From contig OZ244901.1 of the NCBI GenBank assembly GCA_965221545.1, positions 434,001 to 498,000 on the forward strand: DNA of 64,000 nucleotides, written 5' to 3'. Source of the DNA: JAJEFO01 sp022819605 (lineage in GTDB: Bacteria; Pseudomonadota; Alphaproteobacteria; Rhodobacterales; Rhodobacteraceae). The notes beneath the pieces were generated by a model. It worked only from the letters and a program-made list of their open reading frames with translations, ran no database searches and had not been told where the DNA came from. Position 1 is the stretch's first letter. The number at the start of each line of letters is the position of its first letter. The position numbers and the translations under genes are program-made. Below are positions 8,358 to 16,952 of the stretch, piece after piece.

Positions 8358-8835
8358 TGTCGAAATTCTCCTTTGCAAACGAATGAAGATCTGTTTCAAG
8401 ACACGTAATGTTCAATTTATGTTCCGTTCTCTGCTTGCGATTGTTCATCATATGTTCCATAATGCGCATGTCAAGCCAATCTCCTGGAGCCTTGTCCACG
8501 ATGGATCTGCAGACCAGCCCGTCGGTTCGATCGCCGCAAGAATTATGCGTCCATTCAATCCTTTGCGCGGCCTGCAGGCGCATCCTGATCTCGCGGAGTC
8601 CCCTAGCGGCCGGTGTCGTCCGGCGATGTGTCGCGTCGCAGGGACGAGTCAGACCGTTCCGCCGAATCATCGAATTCGAGTCTCGCCTGAACGATTCGGA
8701 CGGAAGGATTCCCGAACGGCAGAGCGGCAGGCAATCCGTCCGGCTCTGGCGTGCTTCATGCGCGGCCCGTTCAGATCTTCTCAACTGGTCTCTTGGGGGG
8801 CGTGATGCGCTCAATTTCGAAAGGGAGTCCTGTCA
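8358..8835. other. Intergenic stretch with SOS-type boxes; no gene seen
   Basis: These 478 nt separate the divergent DUF6878 and ArdC genes. The left third (8400-8470) is AT-rich and carries the two LexA-like direct repeats listed separately. Open frames on both strands here have no recognisable family and look like chance reading of coding-poor DNA. Confidence 0.6.
8410..8457 (-). promoter_or_regulatory. Two tandem LexA-type boxes, GTTC-N7-GTTC
   Basis: GTTC at 8410-8413 and 8421-8424 and again at 8443-8446 and 8454-8457 give two exact GTTC-N7-GTTC motifs; read on the minus strand they are GAAC-N7-GAAC. This direct repeat is the established LexA box of alphaproteobacteria. The proximal box overlaps a TTGAAC -35-like hexamer on the minus strand, upstream of the DUF6878 start at 8357. 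Two exact copies 18 nt apart are unlikely by chance, though binding is untested. Confidence 0.72.
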
Positions 8836-10014
8836 ATGGCGATGAAGACCGGAACGTCCGGGGTCGGAACCCTGGCAAATCGGCCCGGGCACGAGTGCCG
8901 GGCGATCCGGTTCAATTTCAGGGGGCCGTGTCAGGAACGTGACGATGCGGTCGAACCAGGAGTCTGGATCCATGTAAGGCACTCCAGAAGTGCGGCAGAG
9001 GCTGAGGTCGAGGAGGGAGCGGCAGCTTCCAGTAAGCCCAAGGGAAGCGGCAAGTCGAGGAAGTCGTCAGGAAGGGTCAGCAGGACTCGCGAGATTTGCG
9101 GTTATGTGACCGACGCAATTGTCGATGCATTGGCACGAGGCTCTCCGCCTTGGCGGACCCCTTGGCAGCCTGGGCGCGGTGCGGCCCTGTTGCCGCTTCG
9201 CGCCTGTGGTACGCCATACCGGGGAATCAACGTGGTCATGCTCTGGCGCAAGGCAATTGCCATGGGATACTCGGCGCCGTTCTGGATGACTTATCGTCAG
9301 GCAGCGGCGCGCGGAGGACAAGTTCGCAAGGGCGAGCGCGGCACAAGGGTTATCAAGGTCGGAACCGTGGTGCGCGAAAGTGAAACTCCGGATGAGGAGC
9401 CGATGAGATTCGGGTACTTGCGATCATATCGGGTCTTCAATCTGGATCAGATTGATGGCTTGGACGATCAGTTTCGCGCAGCCGCTGATCGGCCAAAGAT
9501 CTCTGGAGCAGGCATTGACCCCGCGCTGATGGCATGGTTCCGGCGGCTGGACGTGGGGCTCGAGACTTCCGGGGCGCCTCGCGCATTCTATGATGTTACG
9601 CGTGACGTGATCCACATGCCGCCCGAGGATTGTTTCAAGGACGGAGCCACCTACGCCGGAGTGCTCTTGCACGAGACGATTCATGCGACCGGGGCTCCGC
9701 ACAGGCTCGACCGGCGATTGAGCGAGGCATTCAGCGACACCCGATATGCGCATGAAGAGCTCGTTGCAGAACTTGGTTCGGCCATGGCGGGAGCATTGCT
9801 CGGCATAGAGCCTCGCTTCGATGAAAATGCAGCCTACTTGAAGGAGTGGATCAAGATCCTGAAATCGGATCATCGAGCGATCCTGAAAGCGGCTTCGGCA
9901 GCCCAGGCGGCTTGCGACTGGCTGATCACGCAGGCGGGCGACCTTGCCGGCAACTCGGTCGTCGCGAATCAACCAGGAGATTCCGAGTCGACGGCCATTG
10001 CCGATGGCCGATAG
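8836..10014 (+). CDS. ardC: ArdC-like antirestriction protein: ssDNA-binding domain plus zincin metallopeptidase
   Basis: A 392-residue protein. After a low-complexity N-terminal extension (to about residue 82), the ArdC N-terminal ssDNA-binding domain follows (ICGYVTDAIVDALARGSPPWRTPW, YRGINVVMLW, QVRKGERGTRVIK). The C-terminal zincin-like domain has the HExxH motif in LLHETIHATG (His279, Glu280, His283) and a likely third ligand in HEELVAELGSAM. ArdC proteins are carried by conjugative plasmids and protect incoming single-stranded DNA from restriction. The ATG at 8836 has GGGAG about 10 nt upstream; the N-terminal extension could mean a later start. With the DUF6915/DUF6878 pair it marks mobile-element-derived DNA. 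Confidence 0.85.
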   Translation: MAMKTGTSGVGTLANRPGHECRAIRFNFRGPCQERDDAVEPGVWIHVRHSRSAAEAEVEEGAAASSKPKGSGKSRKSSGRVSRTREICGYVTDAIVDALARGSPPWRTPWQPGRGAALLPLRACGTPYRGINVVMLWRKAIAMGYSAPFWMTYRQAAARGGQVRKGERGTRVIKVGTVVRESETPDEEPMRFGYLRSYRVFNLDQIDGLDDQFRAAADRPKISGAGIDPALMAWFRRLDVGLETSGAPRAFYDVTRDVIHMPPEDCFKDGATYAGVLLHETIHATGAPHRLDRRLSEAFSDTRYAHEELVAELGSAMAGALLGIEPRFDENAAYLKEWIKILKSDHRAILKAASAAQAACDWLITQAGDLAGNSVVANQPGDSESTAIADGR

Positions 10015-10133
10015 GGCTGGGGTCAATGGTGTACTAACTGGCCCATGCGCTTGTTCGGACGCGCCCGTTTGCGGCTAGGCGGAACCGTTGACGGTCTTGC
10101 GGCCCTGTCTGCCAAGATGCACAAGTTTTCCCC

Positions 10134-11126
10134 GTGATTGAAGATTTTGGCATCACCGCTGCTGGCCGGGAGATTCATCGGCTGACCCTTCGGGACGGTC
10201 CGCTCGCGGCACGTGTCATTACGTTCGGTGCCGCGCTTCAGGATGTTCGCCTCGAGGGCCTGCAGCACAGCCTGACCGTTGGGAGTCCGGACATTTCGGC
10301 ATATGAGGGACCGCTCGGCCATTGCGGAACGATCATGGGCCCTGTCGCAAATCGAATTGCGGGTGCCTGTGCCGCGATTGACGGCATCGAGTACCGCTTT
10401 GAGAAGAATTTCCTCAATGCTCACACTCTCCATGGCGGTGCCGGCGCGTTTCACAGAAGAGTCTGGGAACTGGTCGATCATTCCGACCGTCACGCCACGC
10501 TTGGGCTCGTGGCACACGATGGCGAAGGCGGCTTTCCCGGGACGCGTCGTGTCGAGGCGAGATTCGAAACGGCAGGCCGGAGCCTGTCCCTCACGCTCAC
10601 GGCAAAGACCGACGCCCCGACAATCCTGAATCTCGCGAACCACAGCTACTGGCGTCTGGGCGAAGCGTCCACGACCGGAGGTCACGTGTTGCAGGTTCAC
10701 GCTGACCGGTATCTGCCCAGCGATCCAGGCACCACGATTCCGACGGGCGAGATTGCGGATGTCGCCGGCACGCGCTTCGATTGCCGCGATGGCCGCACAC
10801 TGAGAGACGGCGCTGATGGCCTTCTTGACACGAATTTCTGCATTTCCGATTTCCGCCAACCCCTCAGGGAGGTTGCGCGCCTGACGGGTCCCGACGCCGT
10901 GATGGTTATGGCGAGCACCGAGCCCGGTCTCCAGGTCTTTGACGGGCACATTCTTGGCTATCCGGACCAGCGCACAAACGACGGGTTTGCACCGGTTCCC
11001 TATTGCGGCCTTGCCCTCGAAGCGCAGTTTTGGCCCAACGCGCCGCACGAACCGGGATTTCCAGACATCACGCTGTACCCGGACCAGAACTGGCGGCAGG
11101 TCACGACCTGGACGTTCGAGACTTGA
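10134..11126 (+). CDS. galM: Aldose 1-epimerase (mutarotase)
   Basis: A 330-residue cytoplasmic galactose-mutarotase-like enzyme that interconverts alpha and beta anomers of aldoses. Visible motifs are GPVANRIAGA, the substrate-binding HTLHGG, the catalytic-acid region NHSYWRLG, DTNF near residue 240 and the catalytic-base Glu in CGLALEAQFWPNAPH. Translation starts at GTG (10134); no ATG lies nearby in frame. It stands alone between the ArdC gene and the DapA-family gene. Its original partner may have been the decayed uronate-dehydrogenase-like gene downstream, but this is inference. Confidence 0.92.
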   Translation: MIEDFGITAAGREIHRLTLRDGPLAARVITFGAALQDVRLEGLQHSLTVGSPDISAYEGPLGHCGTIMGPVANRIAGACAAIDGIEYRFEKNFLNAHTLHGGAGAFHRRVWELVDHSDRHATLGLVAHDGEGGFPGTRRVEARFETAGRSLSLTLTAKTDAPTILNLANHSYWRLGEASTTGGHVLQVHADRYLPSDPGTTIPTGEIADVAGTRFDCRDGRTLRDGADGLLDTNFCISDFRQPLREVARLTGPDAVMVMASTEPGLQVFDGHILGYPDQRTNDGFAPVPYCGLALEAQFWPNAPHEPGFPDITLYPDQNWRQVTTWTFET

Positions 11127-11451
11127 GACGGTCAGAATCGGGCTAAGCGATGCGCATCGGTCGCTGAACTGACGGGATCCTGTTGTCCTGGCCGGCAATC
11201 ATTTCATGAGGACGCCGCACGGCATGTTCGCCATGCACCCGTGAGAGACATGCCTGGCTTCGCGGCGCGGAAGCCGCAATGCGGCCGCATTGCCGGAGAG
11301 GGAATACCGTACCCCTGTCCTCGATCATTCAAGTTGCGCACTTGGACCTTGGAATCAATTTGTTGCCAGCTTCGAATGGCTTTGCGGGGAATGACAGCAG
11401 CTCGGATCGAAGAAGGTCCCCGAGCACGCCGGGTCAAGCACCGCCATCACC
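11127..11451. other. Intergenic stretch between convergent genes
   Basis: These 325 nt lie between galM (+) and the DapA-family gene (-). A GGCTTC/GAAGCC hairpin with an 8-nt loop occurs at 11256-11275 but lacks a T-run, so I do not call a terminator. No gene is recognisable. Confidence 0.5.
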
Positions 11452-12351
11452 TTACCGAGACATGATGCAATGCTCGCTCAGGAATTTTCGAAGCCGCGAT
11501 TCCTGCGCTGCGGAAAGAGGCCAGGACGATGGCGGCCGTGTCGGTCCGCAATTCTCGCCCATCAAGGCCAAGGCGGTCTTCACGACCGAAACGTTCGTTC
11601 CACCCATTTCTTCCGCGCGGAGCTCTTCAAAGGTGCGAATGCCGTCAATGAGGGCCAGCGCCTCATTGTCGTTCCCCGCATCAAGCGCGGCGTGAATCTC
11701 TGCAGAACGTTCCGGCCAGACGTTGATGAGGCCGGACGTGAACCCGCGGGCCCCGACCGCGTAGAATTGCGGAGCCCAGATCTCGGCCAGACCGCAGATC
11801 CAGATGATGTGATCGGGCGAGGCGGCCATGGCCTCGGACAGCTTCTCGGGTGACGGCGTCGCCCATTTTACGCCAACGACATTATCGACTTTGCAGAGAT
11901 CGGCAATCGTGCGCGTGCCGATCATGTCGTTGCGCAGGTAGAGTAGGACAGGCGTGCCTTGGGCAGCATCCGAGACATGCGCGACGTAGTCTCTCAGGCC
12001 CCTGGGCGAGACGAACGGATCGGGCGGCTGGTGGATCATGATCGCTGCCGCATCTGCCGCAACGGAAGCGCGAGCCAGGGCGCAGGCCTCATTCACCGAA
12101 CGTCCAACTCCGCCGATCAAGGGCGCACGCCCGTTGATCGTTGCAGCGGCGGCGTCCACCATTGTCAATGCCTCGTTGAATTTCAGGCCGTAGAATTCGC
12201 TCGTGTTTCCGTTGATCGTCAGGGCGTGAATGCCCGCCTCGACTGCGCGGTCCACGATGGGCGCGAGTCGGTCAGCGGCGATGCTGCCTCCCTCGTCAAA
12301 CGGAGTGACGAGGATTCCGGAGATGCCGGTCAGCTGGATGATGGGAGACAT
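11452..12351 (-). CDS. DapA/KdgD-family class I aldolase-type lyase or dehydratase
   Basis: A 299-residue dihydrodipicolinate-synthase superfamily TIM barrel. GILVTPFDEGGSI opens the fold, GNTSEFYGL matches the family's phosphate/carboxylate loop, the conserved Tyr is in PVLLYLRND and the Schiff-base Lys in VVGVKWATPS. The family covers dihydrodipicolinate synthase, 5-dehydro-4-deoxyglucarate dehydratase and hydroxyproline-pathway deaminases. GNTSEFY resembles the keto-deoxy-glucarate type more than true DapA. The ATG at 12351 is preferred to a GTG at 12360 because AAAGGTGA is then well placed. It is the last gene on the minus strand before galM, downstream of a uronate-dehydrogenase-like pseudogene and aspartate dehydrogenase. 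Confidence 0.75.
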   Translation of the reverse strand: MSPIIQLTGISGILVTPFDEGGSIAADRLAPIVDRAVEAGIHALTINGNTSEFYGLKFNEALTMVDAAAATINGRAPLIGGVGRSVNEACALARASVAADAAAIMIHQPPDPFVSPRGLRDYVAHVSDAAQGTPVLLYLRNDMIGTRTIADLCKVDNVVGVKWATPSPEKLSEAMAASPDHIIWICGLAEIWAPQFYAVGARGFTSGLINVWPERSAEIHAALDAGNDNEALALIDGIRTFEELRAEEMGGTNVSVVKTALALMGENCGPTRPPSSWPLSAAQESRLRKFLSEHCIMSR

Positions 12352-12360
12352 GCGCGTCAC

Positions 12361-13160
12361 CTTTCGTGTGTGCCGTCGCTGCAGGACGTGTCGCCCCGAT
12401 GGAGCCCATTCAAGTCGTTGCCAGGCGGCGGTCCCAATTCGGCGCCAGTCTTCTCGCGGATGGCCTCTGCGCTGCCTTTTTGCGGCCTGTCGAAACAGGC
12501 ACCACGGCTGATCGGGCTTCCAAGCTGCGGAATCATGAAAATGCGCTCAAAGAGCCGGTTGAAGCGGTGCAGTTCATCCAGGTCGTCAGCAACCGGTGCT
12601 TCCCGGGTTCCGGAAAGCAGGGCTCGACACGTATGCAGGCCGGCTCAATCCCGAACCTGTCTTGGTACATGCTCGCAAGCGTCGCGCCAGACACTCCCGA
12701 AATCCCATGGAGACCGTTCGGGTGGATTCCCGTCTTCGAGTCCTGGCACTTCGATAGCCTGTGAACACAGACGGCATGGTAAGAGCTTGCAAATGTCATT
12801 CGGGGCGTGACCGGGAGATTTCACGCACCCTCGTAGAGATTGGACATGCCGTCAAGATTGGCGTTGCGGACCGTCTCCCGTTCGGTTTTGGCGAGCACGT
12901 GAATGTCGCGGCTGTCGTTCTTGGCGTCGGAGTGATGCGACCGGTCCGTCTGCCTGCCCATCCGCATGCAGGAAAGTTACCGCATGCATCACTCGATTTC
13001 CGGGCGGAACGTGCACAGTTTCGGCGGCCTGCAGAAGTTTGAATCCTGTTTCTTCCCTTCGAAGGTCCGTGTGCCTCGGGGAGTTCACTGTGTGTCGACG
13101 CTGCATGACGGATGGCGTTGCCCCAGATCCGGCTCAAGACTCTTCGCGGCAATTGGGATG
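12361..13160 (-). pseudogene. Decayed NAD-dependent epimerase/uronate dehydrogenase-like gene
   Basis: No intact gene spans this gap, but fragments in different minus-strand frames match one family in order. These are RETVRNANLDGMSNLYEGA (about 12830-12890), then SSYHAVCVH, then GISGVSGATLASMYQDRFG with CIRVEPCFPEPGKHRLLTTW (12533-12799), and finally a tail rich in GAELGPPP (about 12370-12470). The order and wording resemble uronate dehydrogenase: a VFASSNHV motif, a YGxSK-like site here changed to GISGVSG, and RIGSxFPEP. The catalytic Tyr-Lys pair is lost and at least two frameshifts are needed. It sits between the DapA-family and aspartate dehydrogenase genes. Confidence 0.6.
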
Positions 13161-13183
13161 CCCGATGCTGGTTTGCGTCCTGA

Positions 13184-14002
13184 TCAACTGCCCACGCGAA
13201 CCGGGTTCGTCAGGCACCGAAGCGCCGCAAGGATCGAGGGTGCAACGATCCGGCTGGTACGGTTGTTCTCGTATGACGGCAGATTCTCGGCGGTCATCCT
13301 GAGCTTGACGACAGGGGAATTGACGTGGACCGTATGGCGCACGCCGGACAGCCGTCCATCTGTCGAGATGTCCACCTTTGTCCTGTCAAGCCCGATTCCA
13401 GCCAGACTGACGGCCACCGCGACGTTGAAGTGCCGAGGAAAGCAGCGAGCCGCATCCCGCGCTGTGCCCCGGAAGATCGGGATCGCCTCTTGCCCGGCAC
13501 GGGAGAGATCAATTCCCCGGTCATGGACGTATCCCTCATCCGCAAGAGACTCCGGCAAGACACAGGACTCCAGGTACACGTCATCAATGCCGGCTTCCCT
13601 GGCTGAGCGCAGGATGTCGAGTCCAGGCAGCGTGCCATTGGCAATCTGGAGCGTTGCACGCTTCCTTTCCGCCAGGTCAATCAGGTCGAGACTTGTCGTC
13701 AGAGCGCCGGCACTGACCACAATCACGTGGGCGCCAGCCTTGAGCCCCGGCTCAACGATGTTCCGAAAGCTCTCATGCGTGCCGGCCTCGACAATGACCG
13801 ATGCGTGATCGGGGGCCTCGGCGGCAGAAATGACGGGCACGTCGAGGCCCAATTCCAGCGCCTTGGCACGCGCACGTGCCCGGTCGCGGGCAGCGATCGC
13901 CGCGATCTCGAGCTGCTCGCTCCCGCCCCGAGCCAGGTAGGCGGCGACCTGTCGGCCGACATTGCCGAACCCTGAAATTACGAAGCGCGTCTTGCGGATC
14001 AA
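13184..14002 (-). CDS. L-aspartate dehydrogenase family protein (DUF108/NadX type)
   Basis: A 272-residue NAD(P)-dependent dehydrogenase. The N-terminal Rossmann motif is GFGNVGRQVAAYLARG; the C-terminal AspDH domain shows NGTLPGLDILRSA, FRGTARDAARCFPRHFNVAVAVSLAGIG and DRTKVDIS. Family members reversibly deaminate L-aspartate to iminosuccinate/oxaloacetate, some feeding NAD synthesis. Translation begins at a TTG (14002) that overlaps the TGA of the upstream enolase gene, with GGAG about 8 nt before it, so the pair is coupled. In this catabolic locus the enzyme more likely removes ammonia from an aspartate-like intermediate than makes NAD; the substrate is inferred. Confidence 0.8.
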   Translation of the reverse strand: MIRKTRFVISGFGNVGRQVAAYLARGGSEQLEIAAIAARDRARARAKALELGLDVPVISAAEAPDHASVIVEAGTHESFRNIVEPGLKAGAHVIVVSAGALTTSLDLIDLAERKRATLQIANGTLPGLDILRSAREAGIDDVYLESCVLPESLADEGYVHDRGIDLSRAGQEAIPIFRGTARDAARCFPRHFNVAVAVSLAGIGLDRTKVDISTDGRLSGVRHTVHVNSPVVKLRMTAENLPSYENNRTSRIVAPSILAALRCLTNPVRVGS

Positions 14003-15120
14003 GTCAGGAACTCCGTCCGAAAGCGAGCCAGCTTGTCAGGGTCCGGCCGAACGCCCAGGCCCGGGCCTTTGGGCACATGAACCAAGCCGTCCTTTACCGG
14101 GAACGGCGTGTCCGCCAGATCAGCCTCCGCGTAGTAGGTCGACATGTAAAACTCGCAACCGAGATGCAATCCAGGCACGGCACCCATCAGATGTGCACCT
14201 GCAGCGTGCGCGATTGACGTTTCGAACATGCAGCCGCCATAGACCTCGATGCCCGCAGCGCGGGCGATTGCGGCAACTTCCAGGCAGCGGCGAATGCCGC
14301 CGGCCTTGTTGGTCTTGAGCGAGAAGACATCCGCGATGCGGCCTGCAGCTGCATAAAGGGCTCCGTTCGGGTCAAAGACGGACTCGTCGGCCATGATCGG
14401 TACGTCCACCGCACGGGTGATCTCGGCCAGTGCCGCATGCTCGTTCATCTTGACTGGTTGTTCGACGAAGGTCGGGTGGAACGCCTCGAGATCACGAATC
14501 CGACGGATCGCGTCATATGCGGGCAGGCCCTGATTGTAGTCAACACGAAGGCAAAGTCCCTTGCCGTAAAGTCCGCGAAGCTTCTCCAGGCGCATCAGGT
14601 CGAAGCCGTGCTCATGAAAGCCAGCCTTCAGCTTGAAGAGCCGTACACCGTCGTTCCAAAGCGCACTGATGCAGTCGAGATCTCTTTCAAAGTCCCGGTT
14701 TGCCACCGAAAAGCTGAGCGGGATTGTTTCCCGTTGCCGTCCGCCAACCAATTCCGCCATCGACAGACCGGCAATCTGTCCGGCAATGTCCAGCAAGGCG
14801 CATTCAAGGGCGCTTTTGGCCTCTGGGTGGCCGACCAGCACGCGTTCGGCCTGGGCCATCATCGGCTCGACCTGTACCGGGTCTGCGCCCGAGACATGCG
14901 GCCGGAGATGAACGTGAAGCGCTGCTGCGCTGCTTTCCACCGTGCCGGTGAATACGGGCCAAGGGGATGCTTCACCCCAGCCTGTCAACCCGGTGTCGGT
15001 GGACAGTTCCAGCAGGACAGAGTTGATGTGCGAGACATCGCCCGAGCCGTGCGAATGCACCTCCCTGGCCGGTATGCGGACGATGTGAACGCCGAGACCG
15101 GTTATCCGATGCTCCGACAT
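13999..15120 (-). CDS. Enolase-superfamily protein, muconate-lactonizing (MLE) subgroup
   Basis: A 373-residue TIM-barrel enzyme with the lid domain at the N terminus and the MLE-subgroup catalytic layout: KxK in FKLKAG, metal ligands in VDYNQG, FVEQP and MADES, and the opposing Lys in LKTNKAGG. This subgroup includes muconate cycloisomerase, N-succinylamino acid racemase, cis-3-hydroxyproline dehydratase and hydroxyproline betaine epimerase. Neighbouring aspartate dehydrogenase and D-amino-acid-dehydrogenase-like genes favour an amino-acid-derived substrate over an aromatic one. It abuts the TPP-enzyme stop and overlaps the AspDH start, so it is the middle gene of a three-gene operon. Confidence 0.82.
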   Translation of the reverse strand: MSEHRITGLGVHIVRIPAREVHSHGSGDVSHINSVLLELSTDTGLTGWGEASPWPVFTGTVESSAAALHVHLRPHVSGADPVQVEPMMAQAERVLVGHPEAKSALECALLDIAGQIAGLSMAELVGGRQRETIPLSFSVANRDFERDLDCISALWNDGVRLFKLKAGFHEHGFDLMRLEKLRGLYGKGLCLRVDYNQGLPAYDAIRRIRDLEAFHPTFVEQPVKMNEHAALAEITRAVDVPIMADESVFDPNGALYAAAGRIADVFSLKTNKAGGIRRCLEVAAIARAAGIEVYGGCMFETSIAHAAGAHLMGAVPGLHLGCEFYMSTYYAEADLADTPFPVKDGLVHVPKGPGLGVRPDPDKLARFRTEFLT

Positions 15121-16824
15121 TCACGCTATCCACTCGCTCACCGGAGCGGCGGCCTGGTCCAGCGGCTGGCTGATCACGTCGACGAGCGCCGGACCGGGAT
15201 GGTCCAAGGCCTTCTTCAACACGGCCTCCAGGGCGTCCGGATCCTCAACCATCCAGGACTTGAGGCCAAACGCTTCGGCCACCGACCGGTGATCGGTCCG
15301 CCCGAAGTCGACCGAGAAGTATCGTTCGTCGAATTCGGCCTTCTGTCCGGCCTTGATCCATCCATAGGACGCGTTCGAGAAGACGATGAAGGTAATCGGG
15401 ATGTCCATTCGCACGGCTGTTTCAAGTTCACCGCAGGCGAAACCGAAACTGCCATCGCCCATCAGCGAGACAACCTTCCGGCCCGGCGCACCGGTCGCGA
15501 CGCCGATTGACGCCGGCAGCGCGTAGCCGAGCGCCCCGTGGGCACGGTTCGAAATCAGCGCGCGTCCCGATGTCCGAAGTTCATAGAAGGCCGAGATGTA
15601 GGGGCAGGGTGTTCCGGGGTCGCCGACGATTATCGACTCGTCGTCAAGCACTGACCGAAGAGCGGCAATCGCCCTTTCCGGCCGGACCGGTCGTTCGGTG
15701 CTGCCCGAGAGCGCCCGGAAGGCCTTCCATTTTCGCTCCTTGAGCGGTGCGACTGCTGCTGCGCCACCAAAGCGGGTTTCATGACCGCGCGAGCCGAATT
15801 CCCGGTTGAGCGCATCAAGGCCAAGACGGGCGTCCGAGACGACTGCAACCTCCGTCTGGTAGGTTGCCCCGATGACCTCAGGATCGCAGTCGACATGCAC
15901 GATCCGCGTGCTCTTGGCAGGATATCGCCAGAGTTCGGTCGTGACGGAACCGGCACGGCAACCGATGAAGATCACGAGATCGGCCGCCTGCACCAGTTCT
16001 CGGGTTGCAGGAACGCCTCCGTTCGAGCCTACGACGCCGGCGCAGTTCGGGTGGGTCTCCGGGATCGAGCCCTGGCCGGAGATCGTCGTCGCGACCGCAA
16101 TGTCGAGAGTCTCCACGAATGTCCTGAACGCGCCCTGGCCGCCGGAAGACAGGATTCCGCCGCCACAGATGACCAGGGGAAAGGAGGCTGAGAGGATCGC
16201 CTCGATCGCAGCGTCGATCGCGTCTGGGTCAGGGCCAAAGGGGTATGCGGGGAAGGTCGCATGGGCCGGATCCGCCCAGATGTCGTCAGGATTGACCTGA
16301 CCGCGCTGGACATCGATCGGCAGGCCCAGGTGTGCCGTGCCTGGCCGGCCGGTTGTCATTTTCCGAAAGGCGCTTCTTGTCACATCCGGGATTGCGTCAG
16401 CGTGCTGGATGACCGTGCTGAACTTGGTCAGCGGACGCATCAGCCCTTCCTGGTCCAGTTCCGTCAGAGGGTAATGACCCCTCGATCGCGTACCGACGTC
16501 CGAGGTGATGGCCAGAACTGGAACCGAACTTTCATTCGCTTCCACCAGCCCGGGAAGAATGTAGGTGGCGCCGCCGCCCGAAGGGCCTTCGCAAACCCCG
16601 ACCTTTCCGGTCACCCTGGCATAGCCGTCAGCCATGTAGGCGGCACTTCGTTCGTCGCGGGTCAGGATGTGCTCGATCCTGTGGTCAAGCCGATACAGCG
16701 CATCATAGAATGGCAGCGTCGTGTCGCCGCACAGCCCGAAAATGTGACGAACCTTGTGCGCTTCGAGCATGCGGACGAGCGCGTCCGCTCCGCTCATCGT
16801 ATTGCCTCTGGCTGCATCAGCCAC
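15121..16824 (-). CDS. Thiamine-diphosphate-dependent enzyme, acetolactate-synthase-like
   Basis: A 567-residue three-domain TPP enzyme. It has the N-terminal pyrimidine-binding domain with FGLCGDTTLPFYDAL and the catalytic Glu region ILTRDERSAAYMADGYAR, a central domain with CGGGILSSGG, and the C-terminal domain with the Mg/TPP motif MGDGSFGFACGELE. It belongs to the acetolactate synthase/glyoxylate carboligase/benzoylformate decarboxylase group, but I cannot assign the substrate. Start is GTG (16824) with GGGAGG about 6 nt upstream; a later ATG at 16797 lacks this. It is the first gene of the minus-strand operon and is divergent from the MmgE/PrpD gene across a palindromic operator. Confidence 0.85.
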   Translation of the reverse strand: MADAARGNTMSGADALVRMLEAHKVRHIFGLCGDTTLPFYDALYRLDHRIEHILTRDERSAAYMADGYARVTGKVGVCEGPSGGGATYILPGLVEANESSVPVLAITSDVGTRSRGHYPLTELDQEGLMRPLTKFSTVIQHADAIPDVTRSAFRKMTTGRPGTAHLGLPIDVQRGQVNPDDIWADPAHATFPAYPFGPDPDAIDAAIEAILSASFPLVICGGGILSSGGQGAFRTFVETLDIAVATTISGQGSIPETHPNCAGVVGSNGGVPATRELVQAADLVIFIGCRAGSVTTELWRYPAKSTRIVHVDCDPEVIGATYQTEVAVVSDARLGLDALNREFGSRGHETRFGGAAAVAPLKERKWKAFRALSGSTERPVRPERAIAALRSVLDDESIIVGDPGTPCPYISAFYELRTSGRALISNRAHGALGYALPASIGVATGAPGRKVVSLMGDGSFGFACGELETAVRMDIPITFIVFSNASYGWIKAGQKAEFDERYFSVDFGRTDHRSVAEAFGLKSWMVEDPDALEAVLKKALDHPGPALVDVISQPLDQAAAPVSEWIA

Positions 16825-16859
16825 GTGTTGCCTCCCAGGTTCCTGTCGAAACAGTTGTA

Positions 16860-16900
16860 TTGACAGTGTTGCACAAAGCTGTATACAGTATCACATACAG
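16860..16900 (+). promoter_or_regulatory. Promoter with overlapping GntR-type palindrome CTGTATACAG
   Basis: TTGACA (16860-16865) and TATACA (16882-16887) are spaced 16 nt apart, close to a sigma-70 consensus promoter for the MmgE/PrpD operon. The palindrome CTGTATACAG (16879-16888) covers the -10, and a second ATACAG half-site follows at 16895-16900. FCD-type GntR regulators bind TGTATACA-like palindromes, so the GntR gene at 22082 is the likely repressor. Confidence 0.72.
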
Positions 16901-16952
16901 CGTCAAGCGACGCTGCAACAAAGGTCTGGAAAATGGGACGGAGGCACAGTTC

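Noticed and set aside
8347..8814. 155-codon minus-strand frame in the SOS-box region
   Set aside because: No family similarity, overlaps the promoter elements and has arginine-rich composition typical of antisense reading of GC-rich DNA.
11256..11275. GGCTTC/GAAGCC hairpin as a terminator for galM
   Set aside because: Short stem, large GC-rich loop and no following T-run.
15121..16824. Sulfoacetaldehyde acetyltransferase (xsc) for the sulfonate pathway
   Set aside because: The sequence looks like a general acetolactate-synthase-type enzyme, lacks features I associate with Xsc and is coupled to an enolase and AspDH far from the hps genes.
16710..16952. Upstream extension of the MmgE/PrpD gene
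   Set aside because: The frame is open but crosses the divergent promoter and the start of the TPP-enzyme gene, and its residues do not resemble the family.
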